The notes: generated by a model from the letters alone, not told the origin. A DNA stretch of 64,000 bases from Actinomadura hibisca NBRC 15177 (GCF_001552635.1 NZ_BCRO01000043.1:62001-126000), one strand, 5' to 3'. Counted from the stretch's first letter, positions 41,468-50,326 are shown. A program made the numbers and translations.

Positions 41468-42777
41468 GCCTGAGACGGCACACCCTTTCGGACAAGCTGT
41501 TCTTCGAACTGGCGGCGGGAGGAGGCGGGCCCGCCGCCGCCGAGTTCCTGCGGGCCGCGCAGTACAGCAAGCACCTGCTGCTGATCCGCGGCGTGCGCGA
41601 CGCCGCCGCTGGCCATCCGGAGGCGGCGCGGACGGCCGAGGCGTTCGAGCTACTGGCGCGCATCCAGCAAGCCGACGGCCGCGCCGTAGACGCAGTGCTG
41701 CGCCATCCAACCGTCGGAGTGTGGGCACGCCGCACCGTGCTGGCGCTGGAGGGAAAACGCACCGCCCCCGCCCGCCCAGAAGGATTAACAGCGCTAGCAG
41801 CGGCAGCCGCAATCCGCGCCGGATTCCCCACCGAAACCGAAATCCCAGCCTACGACGGCATAGTGCGCCTGCCGTCCCTGGGCCGAGCCGTCTTCAACAC
41901 AACCGCCGACCGCGCACTAATACGCACCGGCCCCGAACCAGCGACCGTGACGCTAGGCGAAACCACAGTCGCCCTCCCCGCGAACCCCCACCAGGACGCC
42001 CCCGGCTGGGAGGGCCTGCGCCGACTCATCGCCGAACACCAGGGCCGCCGCATCGACCTGCTCCTCGACGACCAGGACCCCGACCGGATGCCCGGCTCCC
42101 CCGTCATCGCCCACCGCCTCTCCCCCGCCGAGGTCGCGCGCTGGCAGGAGCACCTGCACGCCGCGTGGGAGATGCTCGTCCGCCAGCACTGGACCATCGC
42201 CGAAGAAACGGCCGGAACGTTGCGGACGCTGACCCCGCTGCCCGCGCCGCGCGGCGGCCAGACCAGCGCGACCGCCCCGCACTGCTTCGGCGGCATCGGC
42301 CTGTCGGAGCCACCCAACCCGCACTCGATGGCCGTGACGTTCGCGCACGAGGTGCAGCACACGAAACTGACCGCCCTGCTGGACCTGGAGCGCCTGACCA
42401 ACCCCGACGACGGCACGCGCTACTACGCCCCTTGGCGCGACGACCCGCGCCCGGCCGCCGGACTGCTGCAAGGCGTGTACGCGCACCTGGGCATCGCGGG
42501 CTTCTGGCGGCGGCAGCGACAGCACGAGAGCGGCGATCAGGCAACGCGGGCGCACACGTCGTTCGCCCGCTGGCGCGACGCCGCCGCCGGAGGCGCCCGC
42601 ACGCTGCTGGAAAGCGCCGCGCTGACCCCGCCGGGCGAACGCTTCGTCCTCGAACTGACCCGCACCCTGGACGACTGGCGCACCGAACCGGTCCCACACG
42701 AGGCCGCCGCACAGGCCGCCGCCCAGAACGCCCAACACCGAACAGACTGGCAACACCGCAACGGCCCGGTGCGGTAG
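41464..42777 (+). CDS. HExxH-motif RiPP enzyme (aKG-HExxH-type peptide beta-hydroxylase)
   Basis: 437 residues. The motif HEVQH is at residues 295-299, within AVTFAHEVQHTKLTAL, and matches the family first called HEXXH domain and later shown to include alpha-ketoglutarate-dependent iron enzymes that beta-hydroxylate peptides; it is not a protease by current knowledge. The start overlaps the fxsB stop, so the two act together. Codons 60-170 use unusually many A-ending codons for this genome, including a TTA leucine (41785-41787), ATA isoleucines and several CTA leucines. In Streptomyces TTA codons depend on bldA tRNA, so translation may be developmentally gated. Confidence 0.9.
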   Translation: MSLRRHTLSDKLFFELAAGGGGPAAAEFLRAAQYSKHLLLIRGVRDAAAGHPEAARTAEAFELLARIQQADGRAVDAVLRHPTVGVWARRTVLALEGKRTAPARPEGLTALAAAAAIRAGFPTETEIPAYDGIVRLPSLGRAVFNTTADRALIRTGPEPATVTLGETTVALPANPHQDAPGWEGLRRLIAEHQGRRIDLLLDDQDPDRMPGSPVIAHRLSPAEVARWQEHLHAAWEMLVRQHWTIAEETAGTLRTLTPLPAPRGGQTSATAPHCFGGIGLSEPPNPHSMAVTFAHEVQHTKLTALLDLERLTNPDDGTRYYAPWRDDPRPAAGLLQGVYAHLGIAGFWRRQRQHESGDQATRAHTSFARWRDAAAGGARTLLESAALTPPGERFVLELTRTLDDWRTEPVPHEAAAQAAAQNAQHRTDWQHRNGPVR

Positions 42778-42783
42778 CCGGGC

Positions 42784-45327
42784 TCAGATCGGGGAGGGGT
42801 CGAAGTCGGCGTCCAGGTGCCTGCCTTCGAGGAACACCTGGGCGTCGCGGTGGGACAGGCCCAGCGTGGCCGTGTAGAGCGCCTCGGTCTCGGCGCGCAG
42901 TTCCGCCGCCTCCTTGGCCTCGCCGACGCGGGGCAGCTCGGCCGACAGGTTGGCCGCGCACGCCAGCGTCATCGGGTGCCGATCGCCCAGCGCCTCGCGC
43001 AGCCGCCGCAGCGTGCCGCGTCCGAGCGCGACCGCGTCCTCGACCTCGCCCAGTTCCGCGAGGTCGCTGGCCAGGTTGGTGGCGACCGCCAGCGAGTAGT
43101 GGTGGTCGCGGGTGAGCTTCTTCTCCAGCCCCTTCAGCGCCTCCTCGTTCTGGACGCGGGCCTTGGCGACGTCGCCCTGCACCCGGTACAGGATCGCCAC
43201 GTTGCCCGCGCAGCCGTACTGGTAGGGGTGGTCGGGGCCGTAGATGCGGGGGTAGCGGTGCAGGGTGTCGCTGGCGAGCTTGAACGCCTCGTCGATCTCG
43301 CCCATGGAGCGCAGCACGTTGGACAGGCAGATCGCGGCGGCGAGGGTGTCGGGGTTGTCGAGCCCGAACAGCCGGACGCAGCGCGCGTGCACGTCCAGCG
43401 CCAGCTCGTGCGCCTCCTCGTACTCGCCCGACCGCAGCCGCGCGATGGCGAGGTCCTTGGCGGTGCGCAGCGTCCAGGGGTGCTCGACGCCGAGCTGCTC
43501 GACGCTGTAGGCGTGCGCGTCGTCGCCGATGTCGCAGGCGTCGGAGTAGTCGCCGCACAGGCGCACCACGCGGGCGAGGCCACTCCAGAACGCCATGGTG
43601 GTGATCTTGTTGTGGTCCAGGCCGAGCAGCTGGAGCTGCTTGAACGCGCGTTCGTGGAGGCGGCGCGAGGTGCGGTAGTCGCTGATGAAGCCGTGGTCGA
43701 GCGCCAGGCCGTTCACCACGCGCAACGTTCGGATGTGCTCTGCGCCCAGCAGCGCTTCGTGCATCCGCAACGTCTCCTCGTCGTACCCGAGCGCCTGGGC
43801 GAACTCCCCGTGGGCACGCAGGTCGGCGCCGATGCTGTTACGCAGGACCAGCACCTCGTCCTGGTCGGGCTCCGGCAGCCGGGACATCGTGTCCAGCGTC
43901 TTCCGGTCGAGTTCGTAGGCGTCGCCGTACCGGCCCATCTCGCGCAGCAGGTTGGCGCTCAGGCGCTGCACCTTGAGGACGTCGACGCTCTCGCCGCCGG
44001 AGTCGGCCGCCCACCGCTCGCTCAGGAGCTGCGCGTACCGGCGGGTCGAGCGGTAGTTGCCGGAGGCGAACAGGTACTCCAGCGTGCGCAGCGCGAAGGC
44101 CCGCACGTCGGCCCGCCGGTTGTGGTGCACCTCGCCGGGGATCACGTGCGCCAGCAGCTCGCTGTAGCGCACCCAGGTCTCGGGGTCGGGGGGCGACTCC
44201 GGCGCGGCGGCCGCGAGCAGCGTGTGCACCTCCTCACGGATCCGCGCGCGGGTCGGATCGTCGAGCGCCTCGCGCAGCAGCGCCTGGATCAGCCGGTGGA
44301 CCTGGACGGTGCGGCTGCCCTTGTCGATGCGCACCAGCGCGTACCGGCCCAGGCGGCTGAGGGCCGCGCTGAGCCGGATCGGGTCGGACAACAACTGCGC
44401 CATCTCGGGCCGCACGTGCTCGTCGGCGGTGGGAGCGAACACGTCGCGCGGGATCGGCTCGGGACCGAAGAAGGCGCACGAGCGCAGCAGCTCGATCGCC
44501 TCGGGCATGTGGGCCTGCAACGTGGCGACCGACAGGTCCCAGGCCGCGGTCATGGAGCGGGGGTACTCGGTCGGCCGGCCCTCGTCCAGGATCTGCCGGG
44601 TGCGCTCCGACAGCAGCCGCAGGTACTCCTCCACCGACATGCCGGTCTCGGCCTGGAGCGCGCCGGCCTGCTCCAGCGCCAGCGGCAGGTCGCCCAGCGC
44701 CTCGGCCAGGCGGTCGGCGTCCTGCTCGCCGATGGTCTGGCGGACCCGCTTGCGGAGGAACTCCACGCTCTCGGCGCGCGGGAACACGTCCACCTGGACG
44801 GTCTCGACCACGCCCTCCCAGCGGTGGTTGCGCGAGGTGATCAGCACGTGCCCGGGGCCGCGCGGCAGGATGTCGTTGATGTCCTCGGGCTCGTCGGCGT
44901 TGTCGAAGATCAGCAGCCAGCGCCGGTAGGGGTCGCCCCGGCGCAGGGCGTCCAGCACGTTCTCGGCCGCCTCCTCGATGCCGGTCATCGCCGGGCTCGG
45001 CAGTCCCAGGCGCGGCGCGAGCTGCGCCAGCGTGGACTGCACCAGGGCGGGCTGGTCGGCGGGGATCCACCAGACCAGGTCGTACTCGCCCCGGTAGCGG
45101 TGGGCGTACTCCACCGCCATCTGCGTCTTGCCGACGCCGCCCAGGCCGTGCAGCGCGTGCGGGGTGTGCGAGACCACGGCGGTGGGCCGGTCGGCGACGC
45201 CGCCGCGCAGGCTGGCCAGCAGGTCCACGCGGCCGGTGAAGTTCTTGTTGCGCGGTGGCACCCGGCCCCAGACCTGGGGGATGTGCTGCGCCGACGAACC
45301 CATGCCGCCCGATACCGAATCCGTCAC
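42784..45327 (-). CDS. fxsT: NB-ARC/TPR regulatory protein of the FxSxx system (FxsT)
   Basis: 847 residues. NB-ARC NTPase at about 25-300: P-loop GLGGVGKTQMAVEY, Walker B LLIFDNAD, sensor LITSRN and the GLPL-like DLPLALEQAG. Helical winged and linker region follows. The C-terminal half (about 430-830) is a series of TPRs with repeated L-x-x-L-G--HP-T patterns (EALLGAEHIRTLRVVNGL, FGLDNPDTLAAAICL, LGDRHPMTLACAANL). TPR-carrying members of this class are named FxSxx-COOH system proteins. Head-to-head with the precursor gene across 402 bases. STAND proteins are usually switch-like signalling ATPases; the trigger here is unknown. Confidence 0.9.
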   Translation of the reverse strand: MTDSVSGGMGSSAQHIPQVWGRVPPRNKNFTGRVDLLASLRGGVADRPTAVVSHTPHALHGLGGVGKTQMAVEYAHRYRGEYDLVWWIPADQPALVQSTLAQLAPRLGLPSPAMTGIEEAAENVLDALRRGDPYRRWLLIFDNADEPEDINDILPRGPGHVLITSRNHRWEGVVETVQVDVFPRAESVEFLRKRVRQTIGEQDADRLAEALGDLPLALEQAGALQAETGMSVEEYLRLLSERTRQILDEGRPTEYPRSMTAAWDLSVATLQAHMPEAIELLRSCAFFGPEPIPRDVFAPTADEHVRPEMAQLLSDPIRLSAALSRLGRYALVRIDKGSRTVQVHRLIQALLREALDDPTRARIREEVHTLLAAAAPESPPDPETWVRYSELLAHVIPGEVHHNRRADVRAFALRTLEYLFASGNYRSTRRYAQLLSERWAADSGGESVDVLKVQRLSANLLREMGRYGDAYELDRKTLDTMSRLPEPDQDEVLVLRNSIGADLRAHGEFAQALGYDEETLRMHEALLGAEHIRTLRVVNGLALDHGFISDYRTSRRLHERAFKQLQLLGLDHNKITTMAFWSGLARVVRLCGDYSDACDIGDDAHAYSVEQLGVEHPWTLRTAKDLAIARLRSGEYEEAHELALDVHARCVRLFGLDNPDTLAAAICLSNVLRSMGEIDEAFKLASDTLHRYPRIYGPDHPYQYGCAGNVAILYRVQGDVAKARVQNEEALKGLEKKLTRDHHYSLAVATNLASDLAELGEVEDAVALGRGTLRRLREALGDRHPMTLACAANLSAELPRVGEAKEAAELRAETEALYTATLGLSHRDAQVFLEGRHLDADFDPSPI

Positions 45328-45729
45328 GCGCTCCGCCTCCGCGTTCGCCCGATGTTCGCCCGATCCGCGGCAGGCCGCGCCGGTCCGGGACGCGCCTCAG
45401 CACCCGGCGCACCGGATCGGCCGTGCCATGGAAGCCATTGCAGGACATCGACGATAACGCCGGTTCCACCCCCGCCGATAGTGAGCGGACCGCCCCGGAA
45501 AATATCGATCATGACTATCCCTTTTTCGGCTTGCCCGAAAAAGGGAGAGCCGCTCTCCCATGGGACCGCTTCCGGCGTTTCCCTCGCCGTCTCCGCGCAT
45601 GCGTGATATACCGCCGACGGAAAGGACCGCGGGCGAACCAGCAACGGCACGCGTCCCCTTCCCGGACTTGCCAACCGGCGACAACGGAAGAGACCATTGC
45701 GGTCAGTTCATCGCGCGACGGGAGTCGGC
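45328..45729. promoter_or_regulatory. Divergent control region between fxsT and the precursor, with a 12-bp inverted repeat
   Basis: At 45518-45529 TCCCTTTTTCGG is repeated inverted at 45535-45546, with a 5-base spacer (CTTGC). The surroundings (45500-45546) are AT-rich for this genome. This may be an operator for a dimeric regulator, or a transcription stop. The precursor start has GGGAG 5 bases upstream (45720-45724). Confidence 0.55.
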
Positions 45730-45942
45730 ATGCCAGAGCAGACGATGCCCCAGCAGAGCGGGATCGTGGACGTTTCCGACCTCTCCCTCCAGGTCCTGGA
45801 CGAGCTGGACGGGTCGGCGATCATGCACGCGCTGCGCGACGTGCTCGACCCCGGCCAGGCCGACACCGAGGTGGTCGCCGGTTTCGAGAGCGGAGCGTTC
45901 AGTGACGGCCGCATTCGGCCGGGACCGTCGGTCGCGACATGA
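45730..45942 (+). CDS. fxsA: FxSxx-type RiPP precursor with C-terminal extension (FxsA homologue)
   Basis: 70 residues from the ATG at 45730 with GGGAG 5 bases upstream. The body matches the FxSxx-COOH precursor pattern: GIVDVSDLSLQVLDELDGS, then MHALRDVLD, then VVAGFESGA. The family normally ends at FxSxx. Here 14 more residues follow (FSDGR...SVAT), with a second F-x-x triplet, FSD. I read the frame base by base: no nearby shift restores a stop right after the motif. So either this is a distinct subfamily, or the tail is removed after modification. FxsB likely crosslinks Phe to Ser (FES) and possibly Phe to Asp (FSD). Confidence 0.88.
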   Translation: MPEQTMPQQSGIVDVSDLSLQVLDELDGSAIMHALRDVLDPGQADTEVVAGFESGAFSDGRIRPGPSVAT

Positions 45943-45958
45943 CCGGAAAGAGGGCAGG

Positions 45959-46069
45959 ATGGTCGTCCGGAGAACGGCGGCGCGCGTTCTGATCACGGGC
46001 GGCCCGAGGAACGATCACCACCGCGCCCCGCACCCGTTCCGGACCAACGACAAAAGCCATTTCGGGTGA
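45959..46069 (+). CDS. Possible small ORF between precursor and STAND gene
   Basis: 36 codons starting 16 bases after the precursor stop, with AGAGGGCAGG immediately upstream of the ATG. The peptide is basic and His-rich near its end (NDHHRAPHPF). No family recognised. The good ribosome site and operon position argue for translation; the short length argues against. Confidence 0.3.
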   Translation: MVVRRTAARVLITGGPRNDHHRAPHPFRTNDKSHFG

Positions 46070-46082
46070 CCGAGAGCCGTCC

Positions 46083-48038
46083 ATGACCTCAGCCTTCGCA
46101 GACCATCGGCAACGGCCGCATCCCTTCGTCGGCACGCGCCCTTTCGGCGCGCGCGACGAGGCCCGTTTCTTCGGCCGCGACGACGAGACCGCGAAGCTCG
46201 CCGAGCTGTGGCAGGCCCACCGCGTCACGGTCCTGCACGGCGAGGCCGGGGTCGGCAAGACCTCGCTGCTGCGCGCGGGCGTCATCCCCCGGATGCGCTC
46301 CGGCGGCCTGCGCGTGCTGCCGCCGGGAGAGGCGTCGGCCGCCTGTCCCCTGGCGATGCTCCCCAAGCAGAACCCCTACGTGTTCAGCCTGCTGTCGTCC
46401 TGGGCGCCCGACGAATCCCCGGCGCGGCTGGCGGGCTGGTCCGTCGGCACCTTCCTGCACGGCCGCGAGGGCGCCGACCGGTACGGCGCGCCGGCCCTGA
46501 TGCTCGCCTCCATCGACCAGGCCGAACGCCTGCTGCGCGGCTCGGGGCCGCTGCGCCAGTGCCGGCACCGCTTCATCGAGGACGTGCTGACCGTCCTCGC
46601 CCAGCGCCCCCGCGTCCACCTGCTGGTGAGCGTGCGCTCGGAGTACCTGGACGACGTCCGGCGCGTCCTCAAGCGCCTCAAGGACGTCTCCTACGCCGAG
46701 CTGCCGCTGGAGCCGCCGTCCGCGTCGGCCGCCGTGGAGATCGTCGCCCGGTCGCTGGGCCGCTCCGGACGCCGCTTCGACGAGCGCGGCGTCCACCGCC
46801 TGGTCGGCGCGCTCGCCCCGCTCCCCTCGGCCCCCGTCGACCCGGTGCTCCTCCAGGCGGTGGCCGCCGCCGTCTGGAACCGGTGGGACGAGCCCGCCGA
46901 ACCCGCCGACGGCGTCGACCCCGCGCTGCGCGGCTTCTGCGCCGACGCCCTGGCCACCACCGCCGCCGAATACGGCGTGCCGCCCGACGACCTGGACGGC
47001 TGGACGCGCGGCCTCCCCGACCGCGTCCCCGCCCCGGACGAGGGCCGCCGGGTCACCGGCACCGTCGCGCACGCCCTGGAGGACCGCTACCTGATCCGCA
47101 GGCCGCGCCGCGACGGCGACGGACTGTTCGAGCTGCGCCATCCCCGCCTCGCCGCCGTCCAGCGACGGCTGGACACCGGCCAGTGGCCGCGCACCGCGAT
47201 CCCGGCGACCGACGCCGTGCGCGCCGCGGCCGCCGTGCTGGCCGAGGGCGACACCGACCTGGCGCACCGGCTGGCCGAGCGCGCCGCGCGCCTGCCCGAC
47301 GCCCGGGGCCGCGTCCGCGCCGAGATCGAGACGCTGTTCGGCGACATCGCCTACCGCCGCCGCCGACACGGGGACGCGCTCCGGCACTTCTCCGCCGCCG
47401 CCGCCCTGTTCGACGCGCTGCCCGACCGCGCCCGCGTCGGCCTGCTGCTGGCGGCGGCCGGGTGGGCGGCGCTGGCGCTGGGCCGTCCCGACGAGGCGGT
47501 GTCGTGGATGCACCGGGCCGCCGACCGCGACCCGCACAACGACACCGTGCAGACCTGGCTCGGCACGATCCTGGGCGAGGCGGGGCACCGGCAGGCCGCG
47601 CTGACCGTGCTGGACGGCGCGGTCCGCCGCGCCGACGACCCGTCCGAGGCCAAGCGGGCGCGCGCCGAGATCCTGGCCGAGGTCGGCGCCGAGCGCGGCG
47701 ACCGCCGCTCGGCCGAGCGGGCCGTCCGCGAGTTCGCGCTGCTGGACGAGGGCCGGATCCCGCCGTCCGCGCAGGCCGCCTACGCGCTGGCGCAGGCGGT
47801 CGCGGGCGACGCCGAGGCCGCCCGGCGCGAGTTCAAGGCGGCGGTGACCCGCGAGCCCGACAGCGGCGAGGTGCTGTTCCGGGGCGCCCGCACGCACCGC
47901 CAGCTCGGCGAGCCGGGCGAGGCGGCGGGCCTGGCGACGCGCGCGGTGACCGCCGACGACCCGCCGCTGCCGCCGCACCGCCGGGAGGACGCGCGGCGGT
48001 TGCTGGAGGAACTGCCGGCCCGGGAGCGGCACGGGTGA
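46083..48038 (+). CDS. STAND-type ATPase (nSTAND1-like) with TPR domain
   Basis: 651 residues. N-terminal ATPase (about 10-300) opens RPHPFVGTRPFGARDEARFFGRD, the usual nSTAND1 lead-in; Walker A is GEAGVGKTSLLRAGVIPRM; the Walker B region reads LMLASIDQAERLL, and a sensor follows LLVSVRSEYLDD. The C-terminal half (about 400-640) is TPR-like with DALRHFSAAAALFDALPD and DEAVSWMHRAADRDPHNDTVQ. It has no obvious effector such as a protease or nuclease. It lies 140 bases after the precursor stop and overlaps the next gene by four bases, so it is part of the locus. Function as sensor or scaffold is inference. Confidence 0.85.
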   Translation: MTSAFADHRQRPHPFVGTRPFGARDEARFFGRDDETAKLAELWQAHRVTVLHGEAGVGKTSLLRAGVIPRMRSGGLRVLPPGEASAACPLAMLPKQNPYVFSLLSSWAPDESPARLAGWSVGTFLHGREGADRYGAPALMLASIDQAERLLRGSGPLRQCRHRFIEDVLTVLAQRPRVHLLVSVRSEYLDDVRRVLKRLKDVSYAELPLEPPSASAAVEIVARSLGRSGRRFDERGVHRLVGALAPLPSAPVDPVLLQAVAAAVWNRWDEPAEPADGVDPALRGFCADALATTAAEYGVPPDDLDGWTRGLPDRVPAPDEGRRVTGTVAHALEDRYLIRRPRRDGDGLFELRHPRLAAVQRRLDTGQWPRTAIPATDAVRAAAAVLAEGDTDLAHRLAERAARLPDARGRVRAEIETLFGDIAYRRRRHGDALRHFSAAAALFDALPDRARVGLLLAAAGWAALALGRPDEAVSWMHRAADRDPHNDTVQTWLGTILGEAGHRQAALTVLDGAVRRADDPSEAKRARAEILAEVGAERGDRRSAERAVREFALLDEGRIPPSAQAAYALAQAVAGDAEAARREFKAAVTREPDSGEVLFRGARTHRQLGEPGEAAGLATRAVTADDPPLPPHRREDARRLLEELPARERHG

Positions 48039-48637
48039 CCACGGCCGTCGTCGCGGTGCTGGTCAGCCTGATCACCACCGTGGGCACCATCACCGCGGCC
48101 CAGCTCGCCGTGTCGGCCGAGCGCTGGCGCGTCCGCAACGAGCGGGAGCGGGCCGCCGCCGAGCAGGCCGCCCAGCGGCACCGCGAACGCCACCAGCGCC
48201 TCGCCGACGGGCTCGCCGCGGCGCAGGGCGAGGTGATCGACTTCGGCATCGTCGCCCGAGCCCTGCTGGAGTCCCGGCGCGACGGGCTCGCGCCGCTGGA
48301 CGGCCAGACCCGCTCCGACCTGCTGAACCGGGCGCGCACCGGCTACGGCACGGCCTCGACGACGATCGCGCGGCTGCGCGCGGCCGGACCGCCGTCCGCG
48401 CGGGAGGCGATCGACGCCCTGGACGCCACCGCAGGCCGACTTTTCGGATACATCGGGGCGGTGTCGGTCCGCGACATCGACCCGGCCAGCGCGGAACAAG
48501 AGCTGCGGGCCGCCCTGCGCACCGTGGAGGACGCCCTGCACGAGGGACTCCACGAGGAGCCGCCGCCGACCGAACCGGAGATCGCGCCGACGCCGCGCCG
48601 GGCACTGCCATGGCGGCGCCCGGCGGACCCGCGCTGA
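48035..48637 (+). CDS. N-terminally membrane-anchored coiled-coil protein
   Basis: 200 residues from GTG 48035, overlapping the STAND gene stop (GTGA). One membrane helix (about 4-27, VVAVLVSLITTVGTITAAQLAV) precedes a long charged helix (about 28-60, WRVRNERERAAAEQAAQRHRER) and a helical domain (60-165). The C-terminus is Pro-rich. Overlap with the STAND gene implies the two proteins interact, perhaps with this one tying the ATPase to the membrane. No family recognised; convergent with the next gene with a 3-base gap. Confidence 0.7.
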   Translation: MTTAVVAVLVSLITTVGTITAAQLAVSAERWRVRNERERAAAEQAAQRHRERHQRLADGLAAAQGEVIDFGIVARALLESRRDGLAPLDGQTRSDLLNRARTGYGTASTTIARLRAAGPPSAREAIDALDATAGRLFGYIGAVSVRDIDPASAEQELRAALRTVEDALHEGLHEEPPPTEPEIAPTPRRALPWRRPADPR

Positions 48638-48640
48638 TCT

Positions 48641-50326
48641 TCACACCGTGGGCAGTGAAGTCGCCGCCGCGCCCGGCGGGCCGGGCGGCGGCGACCGGGG
48701 ACAGCGGCCCGGCGGCCGGAACCGCCACGATTCCCGGTGTTCGCATCGTGGACTCCACGGGGTGGCGAGGGGCCCAGGAGACCCAACGGCCGCTCGACCG
48801 CCGTCGCTCGCGCTCCGTTCCGGAAGAGCACGCTGGCGTGGATCCGCCGGTGGATGAACCGTCAGCCGATCGGCACGGGGCCGCGCGAGCAGGGCGAGCA
48901 CCGAGGACGCGAGCAGCACCACCATGAGCGGCACCGCCGTCGCGGCCCGCCGCGCTCCCGTGGGGAACCGCGTCCCCGCCCAGCACAGGCCGATCTCCAG
49001 CCGGCGCGCGGTCGTCCACAGCGCGACGGCCGACCGGCGTCCCACGGCCCACACCCGCGCCCGCGCCGCGAGCACCGGCCACCGCGCCGTCCGGACCGTC
49101 AGCACCGCCGCCAGCACCGCCACCACCGCCGCCAGCACCCCCGGCGCGTGCCGCACCCCCGCCATGGCGATCAGGTAACCGCTGAACATCGCGCCGAGCG
49201 GGATCGTGCCCCCGGTGAAGAACCGGTTGGCGCTCATCACCCGGGCCAGCAGGCGGCGCGGCACCTCGGTGGTCTGCACGACGGCCAGGGCGACGTTCAT
49301 GTGCGCGCCGACGAAGCTGATGCCGCCCCACACCACGGGCAGCGCCGCCAGCAGCAGCGCCGGGCCGACCGCGTGGTCCAGCGCCACCAGCAGGAGCAGC
49401 AGCGCCAGCCAGCCCCACACGCAGATCATGATCATCCGAGCGGGTCCCCCGGCCCGCCGCAACAGCCGGGGCGCCACCAGCGACCCCAGCAGCCCGCCCA
49501 TGCCCGAGGCCGCGAACAGCACGCCGATCGCGGCGCTGGGCAGGTGTTGCGCCTTGGCCAGCACCATCAGCAGCAGCCCCAGCGTCTGGAACAGGAAGTT
49601 GGTGACGGCGCAGACGACCATGACGCGGCGCAGGAAGCGGTGCCGCCACAGGAAGGCCATGCCCTCCCCCAGCTCCCGCGTCAGCCCGGCGAACCCCGCC
49701 AGCCCGGCGGGTCCGGGCCGGGCGGGCTGGAAGGCGCGGGTGCGCATCCGGACCACCGACAGGACCGCGACGAGCGCGGCCAACGCGTCCACCAGGAACG
49801 GCAGCCCGCGCGCCACCCCGAACAGCAGCCCCCCGACCGGCCGCCCGACGAGGTCGGCCGCGTGCACCCCGGCCTCGTTGCGGGCCATGGCACGCGACAG
49901 TTGGCCGCGCGGCACCAGCGAGGGCACCACCGTCGTCTCGGCGGTGTTGTAGAAGGTGATGCAGACGCCCTGCACCGCCGCGCACAGCAGCAGCAACACC
50001 GGCGGGGCGTCCAGCAGCAGGACCGCGCCCATCAGGGCGGGCACCGCCAGGGCCCGCACGAGCTGGCTACCGATCATGATGCGGCGCCGGTCCAGCCGGT
50101 CGATGAGCACGCCGACGGGCAGCAGCAGCAGGATGCGCGGCAGGGTGGCGGCGGCGGTGACCCATCCCGCGAACACCGCCGACCCGGTGACGGCCAGCGC
50201 CAGGAGCGGCGCGGCGAACACGGTCCCGGTCGCCCCGAACTGGGAGAGGGCGGTACCGCGCCACAACCGGGTGAAGTCCGGCGGCAGCGACCCCGCCGGA
50301 GCGTCCATGGGTCGGACGCGGACCAT
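48641..50326 (-). CDS. MFS transporter (MFS_3/enterobactin exporter-like)
   Basis: 561 residues. About 12 hydrophobic helices in 20-420, opening FTRLWRGTALSQFGATGTVFAAPLLALAV with IDRLDRRRIMIGSQ as motif A. The C-terminal ~140 residues are Arg/Pro/Gly-rich, with one more hydrophobic segment (VVLLASSVLALLA), and are probably disordered. AAAGGTGG lies upstream of the ATG at 50324-50326. The family exports siderophores, macrolides and other small molecules. It is not obviously part of the cyclophane locus, being convergent with it. Confidence 0.87.
   Translation of the reverse strand: MVRVRPMDAPAGSLPPDFTRLWRGTALSQFGATGTVFAAPLLALAVTGSAVFAGWVTAAATLPRILLLLPVGVLIDRLDRRRIMIGSQLVRALAVPALMGAVLLLDAPPVLLLLCAAVQGVCITFYNTAETTVVPSLVPRGQLSRAMARNEAGVHAADLVGRPVGGLLFGVARGLPFLVDALAALVAVLSVVRMRTRAFQPARPGPAGLAGFAGLTRELGEGMAFLWRHRFLRRVMVVCAVTNFLFQTLGLLLMVLAKAQHLPSAAIGVLFAASGMGGLLGSLVAPRLLRRAGGPARMIMICVWGWLALLLLLVALDHAVGPALLLAALPVVWGGISFVGAHMNVALAVVQTTEVPRRLLARVMSANRFFTGGTIPLGAMFSGYLIAMAGVRHAPGVLAAVVAVLAAVLTVRTARWPVLAARARVWAVGRRSAVALWTTARRLEIGLCWAGTRFPTGARRAATAVPLMVVLLASSVLALLARPRADRLTVHPPADPRQRALPERSASDGGRAAVGSPGPLATPWSPRCEHRESWRFRPPGRCPRSPPPGPPGAAATSLPTV

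Noticed and set aside
41464..42777. HExxH protein as a zinc protease
   Set aside because: The motif fits metalloproteases in general, but the operon with FxsB and lack of GxxH or signal peptide fit the iron/alpha-ketoglutarate RiPP hydroxylase family better.
45903..45942. Frameshift explaining the precursor tail
   Set aside because: Only a two-base deletion or one-base insertion would bring a TGA soon after the motif, and neither gives a stop exactly two residues past Ser; the simplest reading is a real extension.
48641..50326. MFS gene as exporter of the cyclophane peptide
   Set aside because: It is on the opposite strand and convergent with the locus; nothing links the two.
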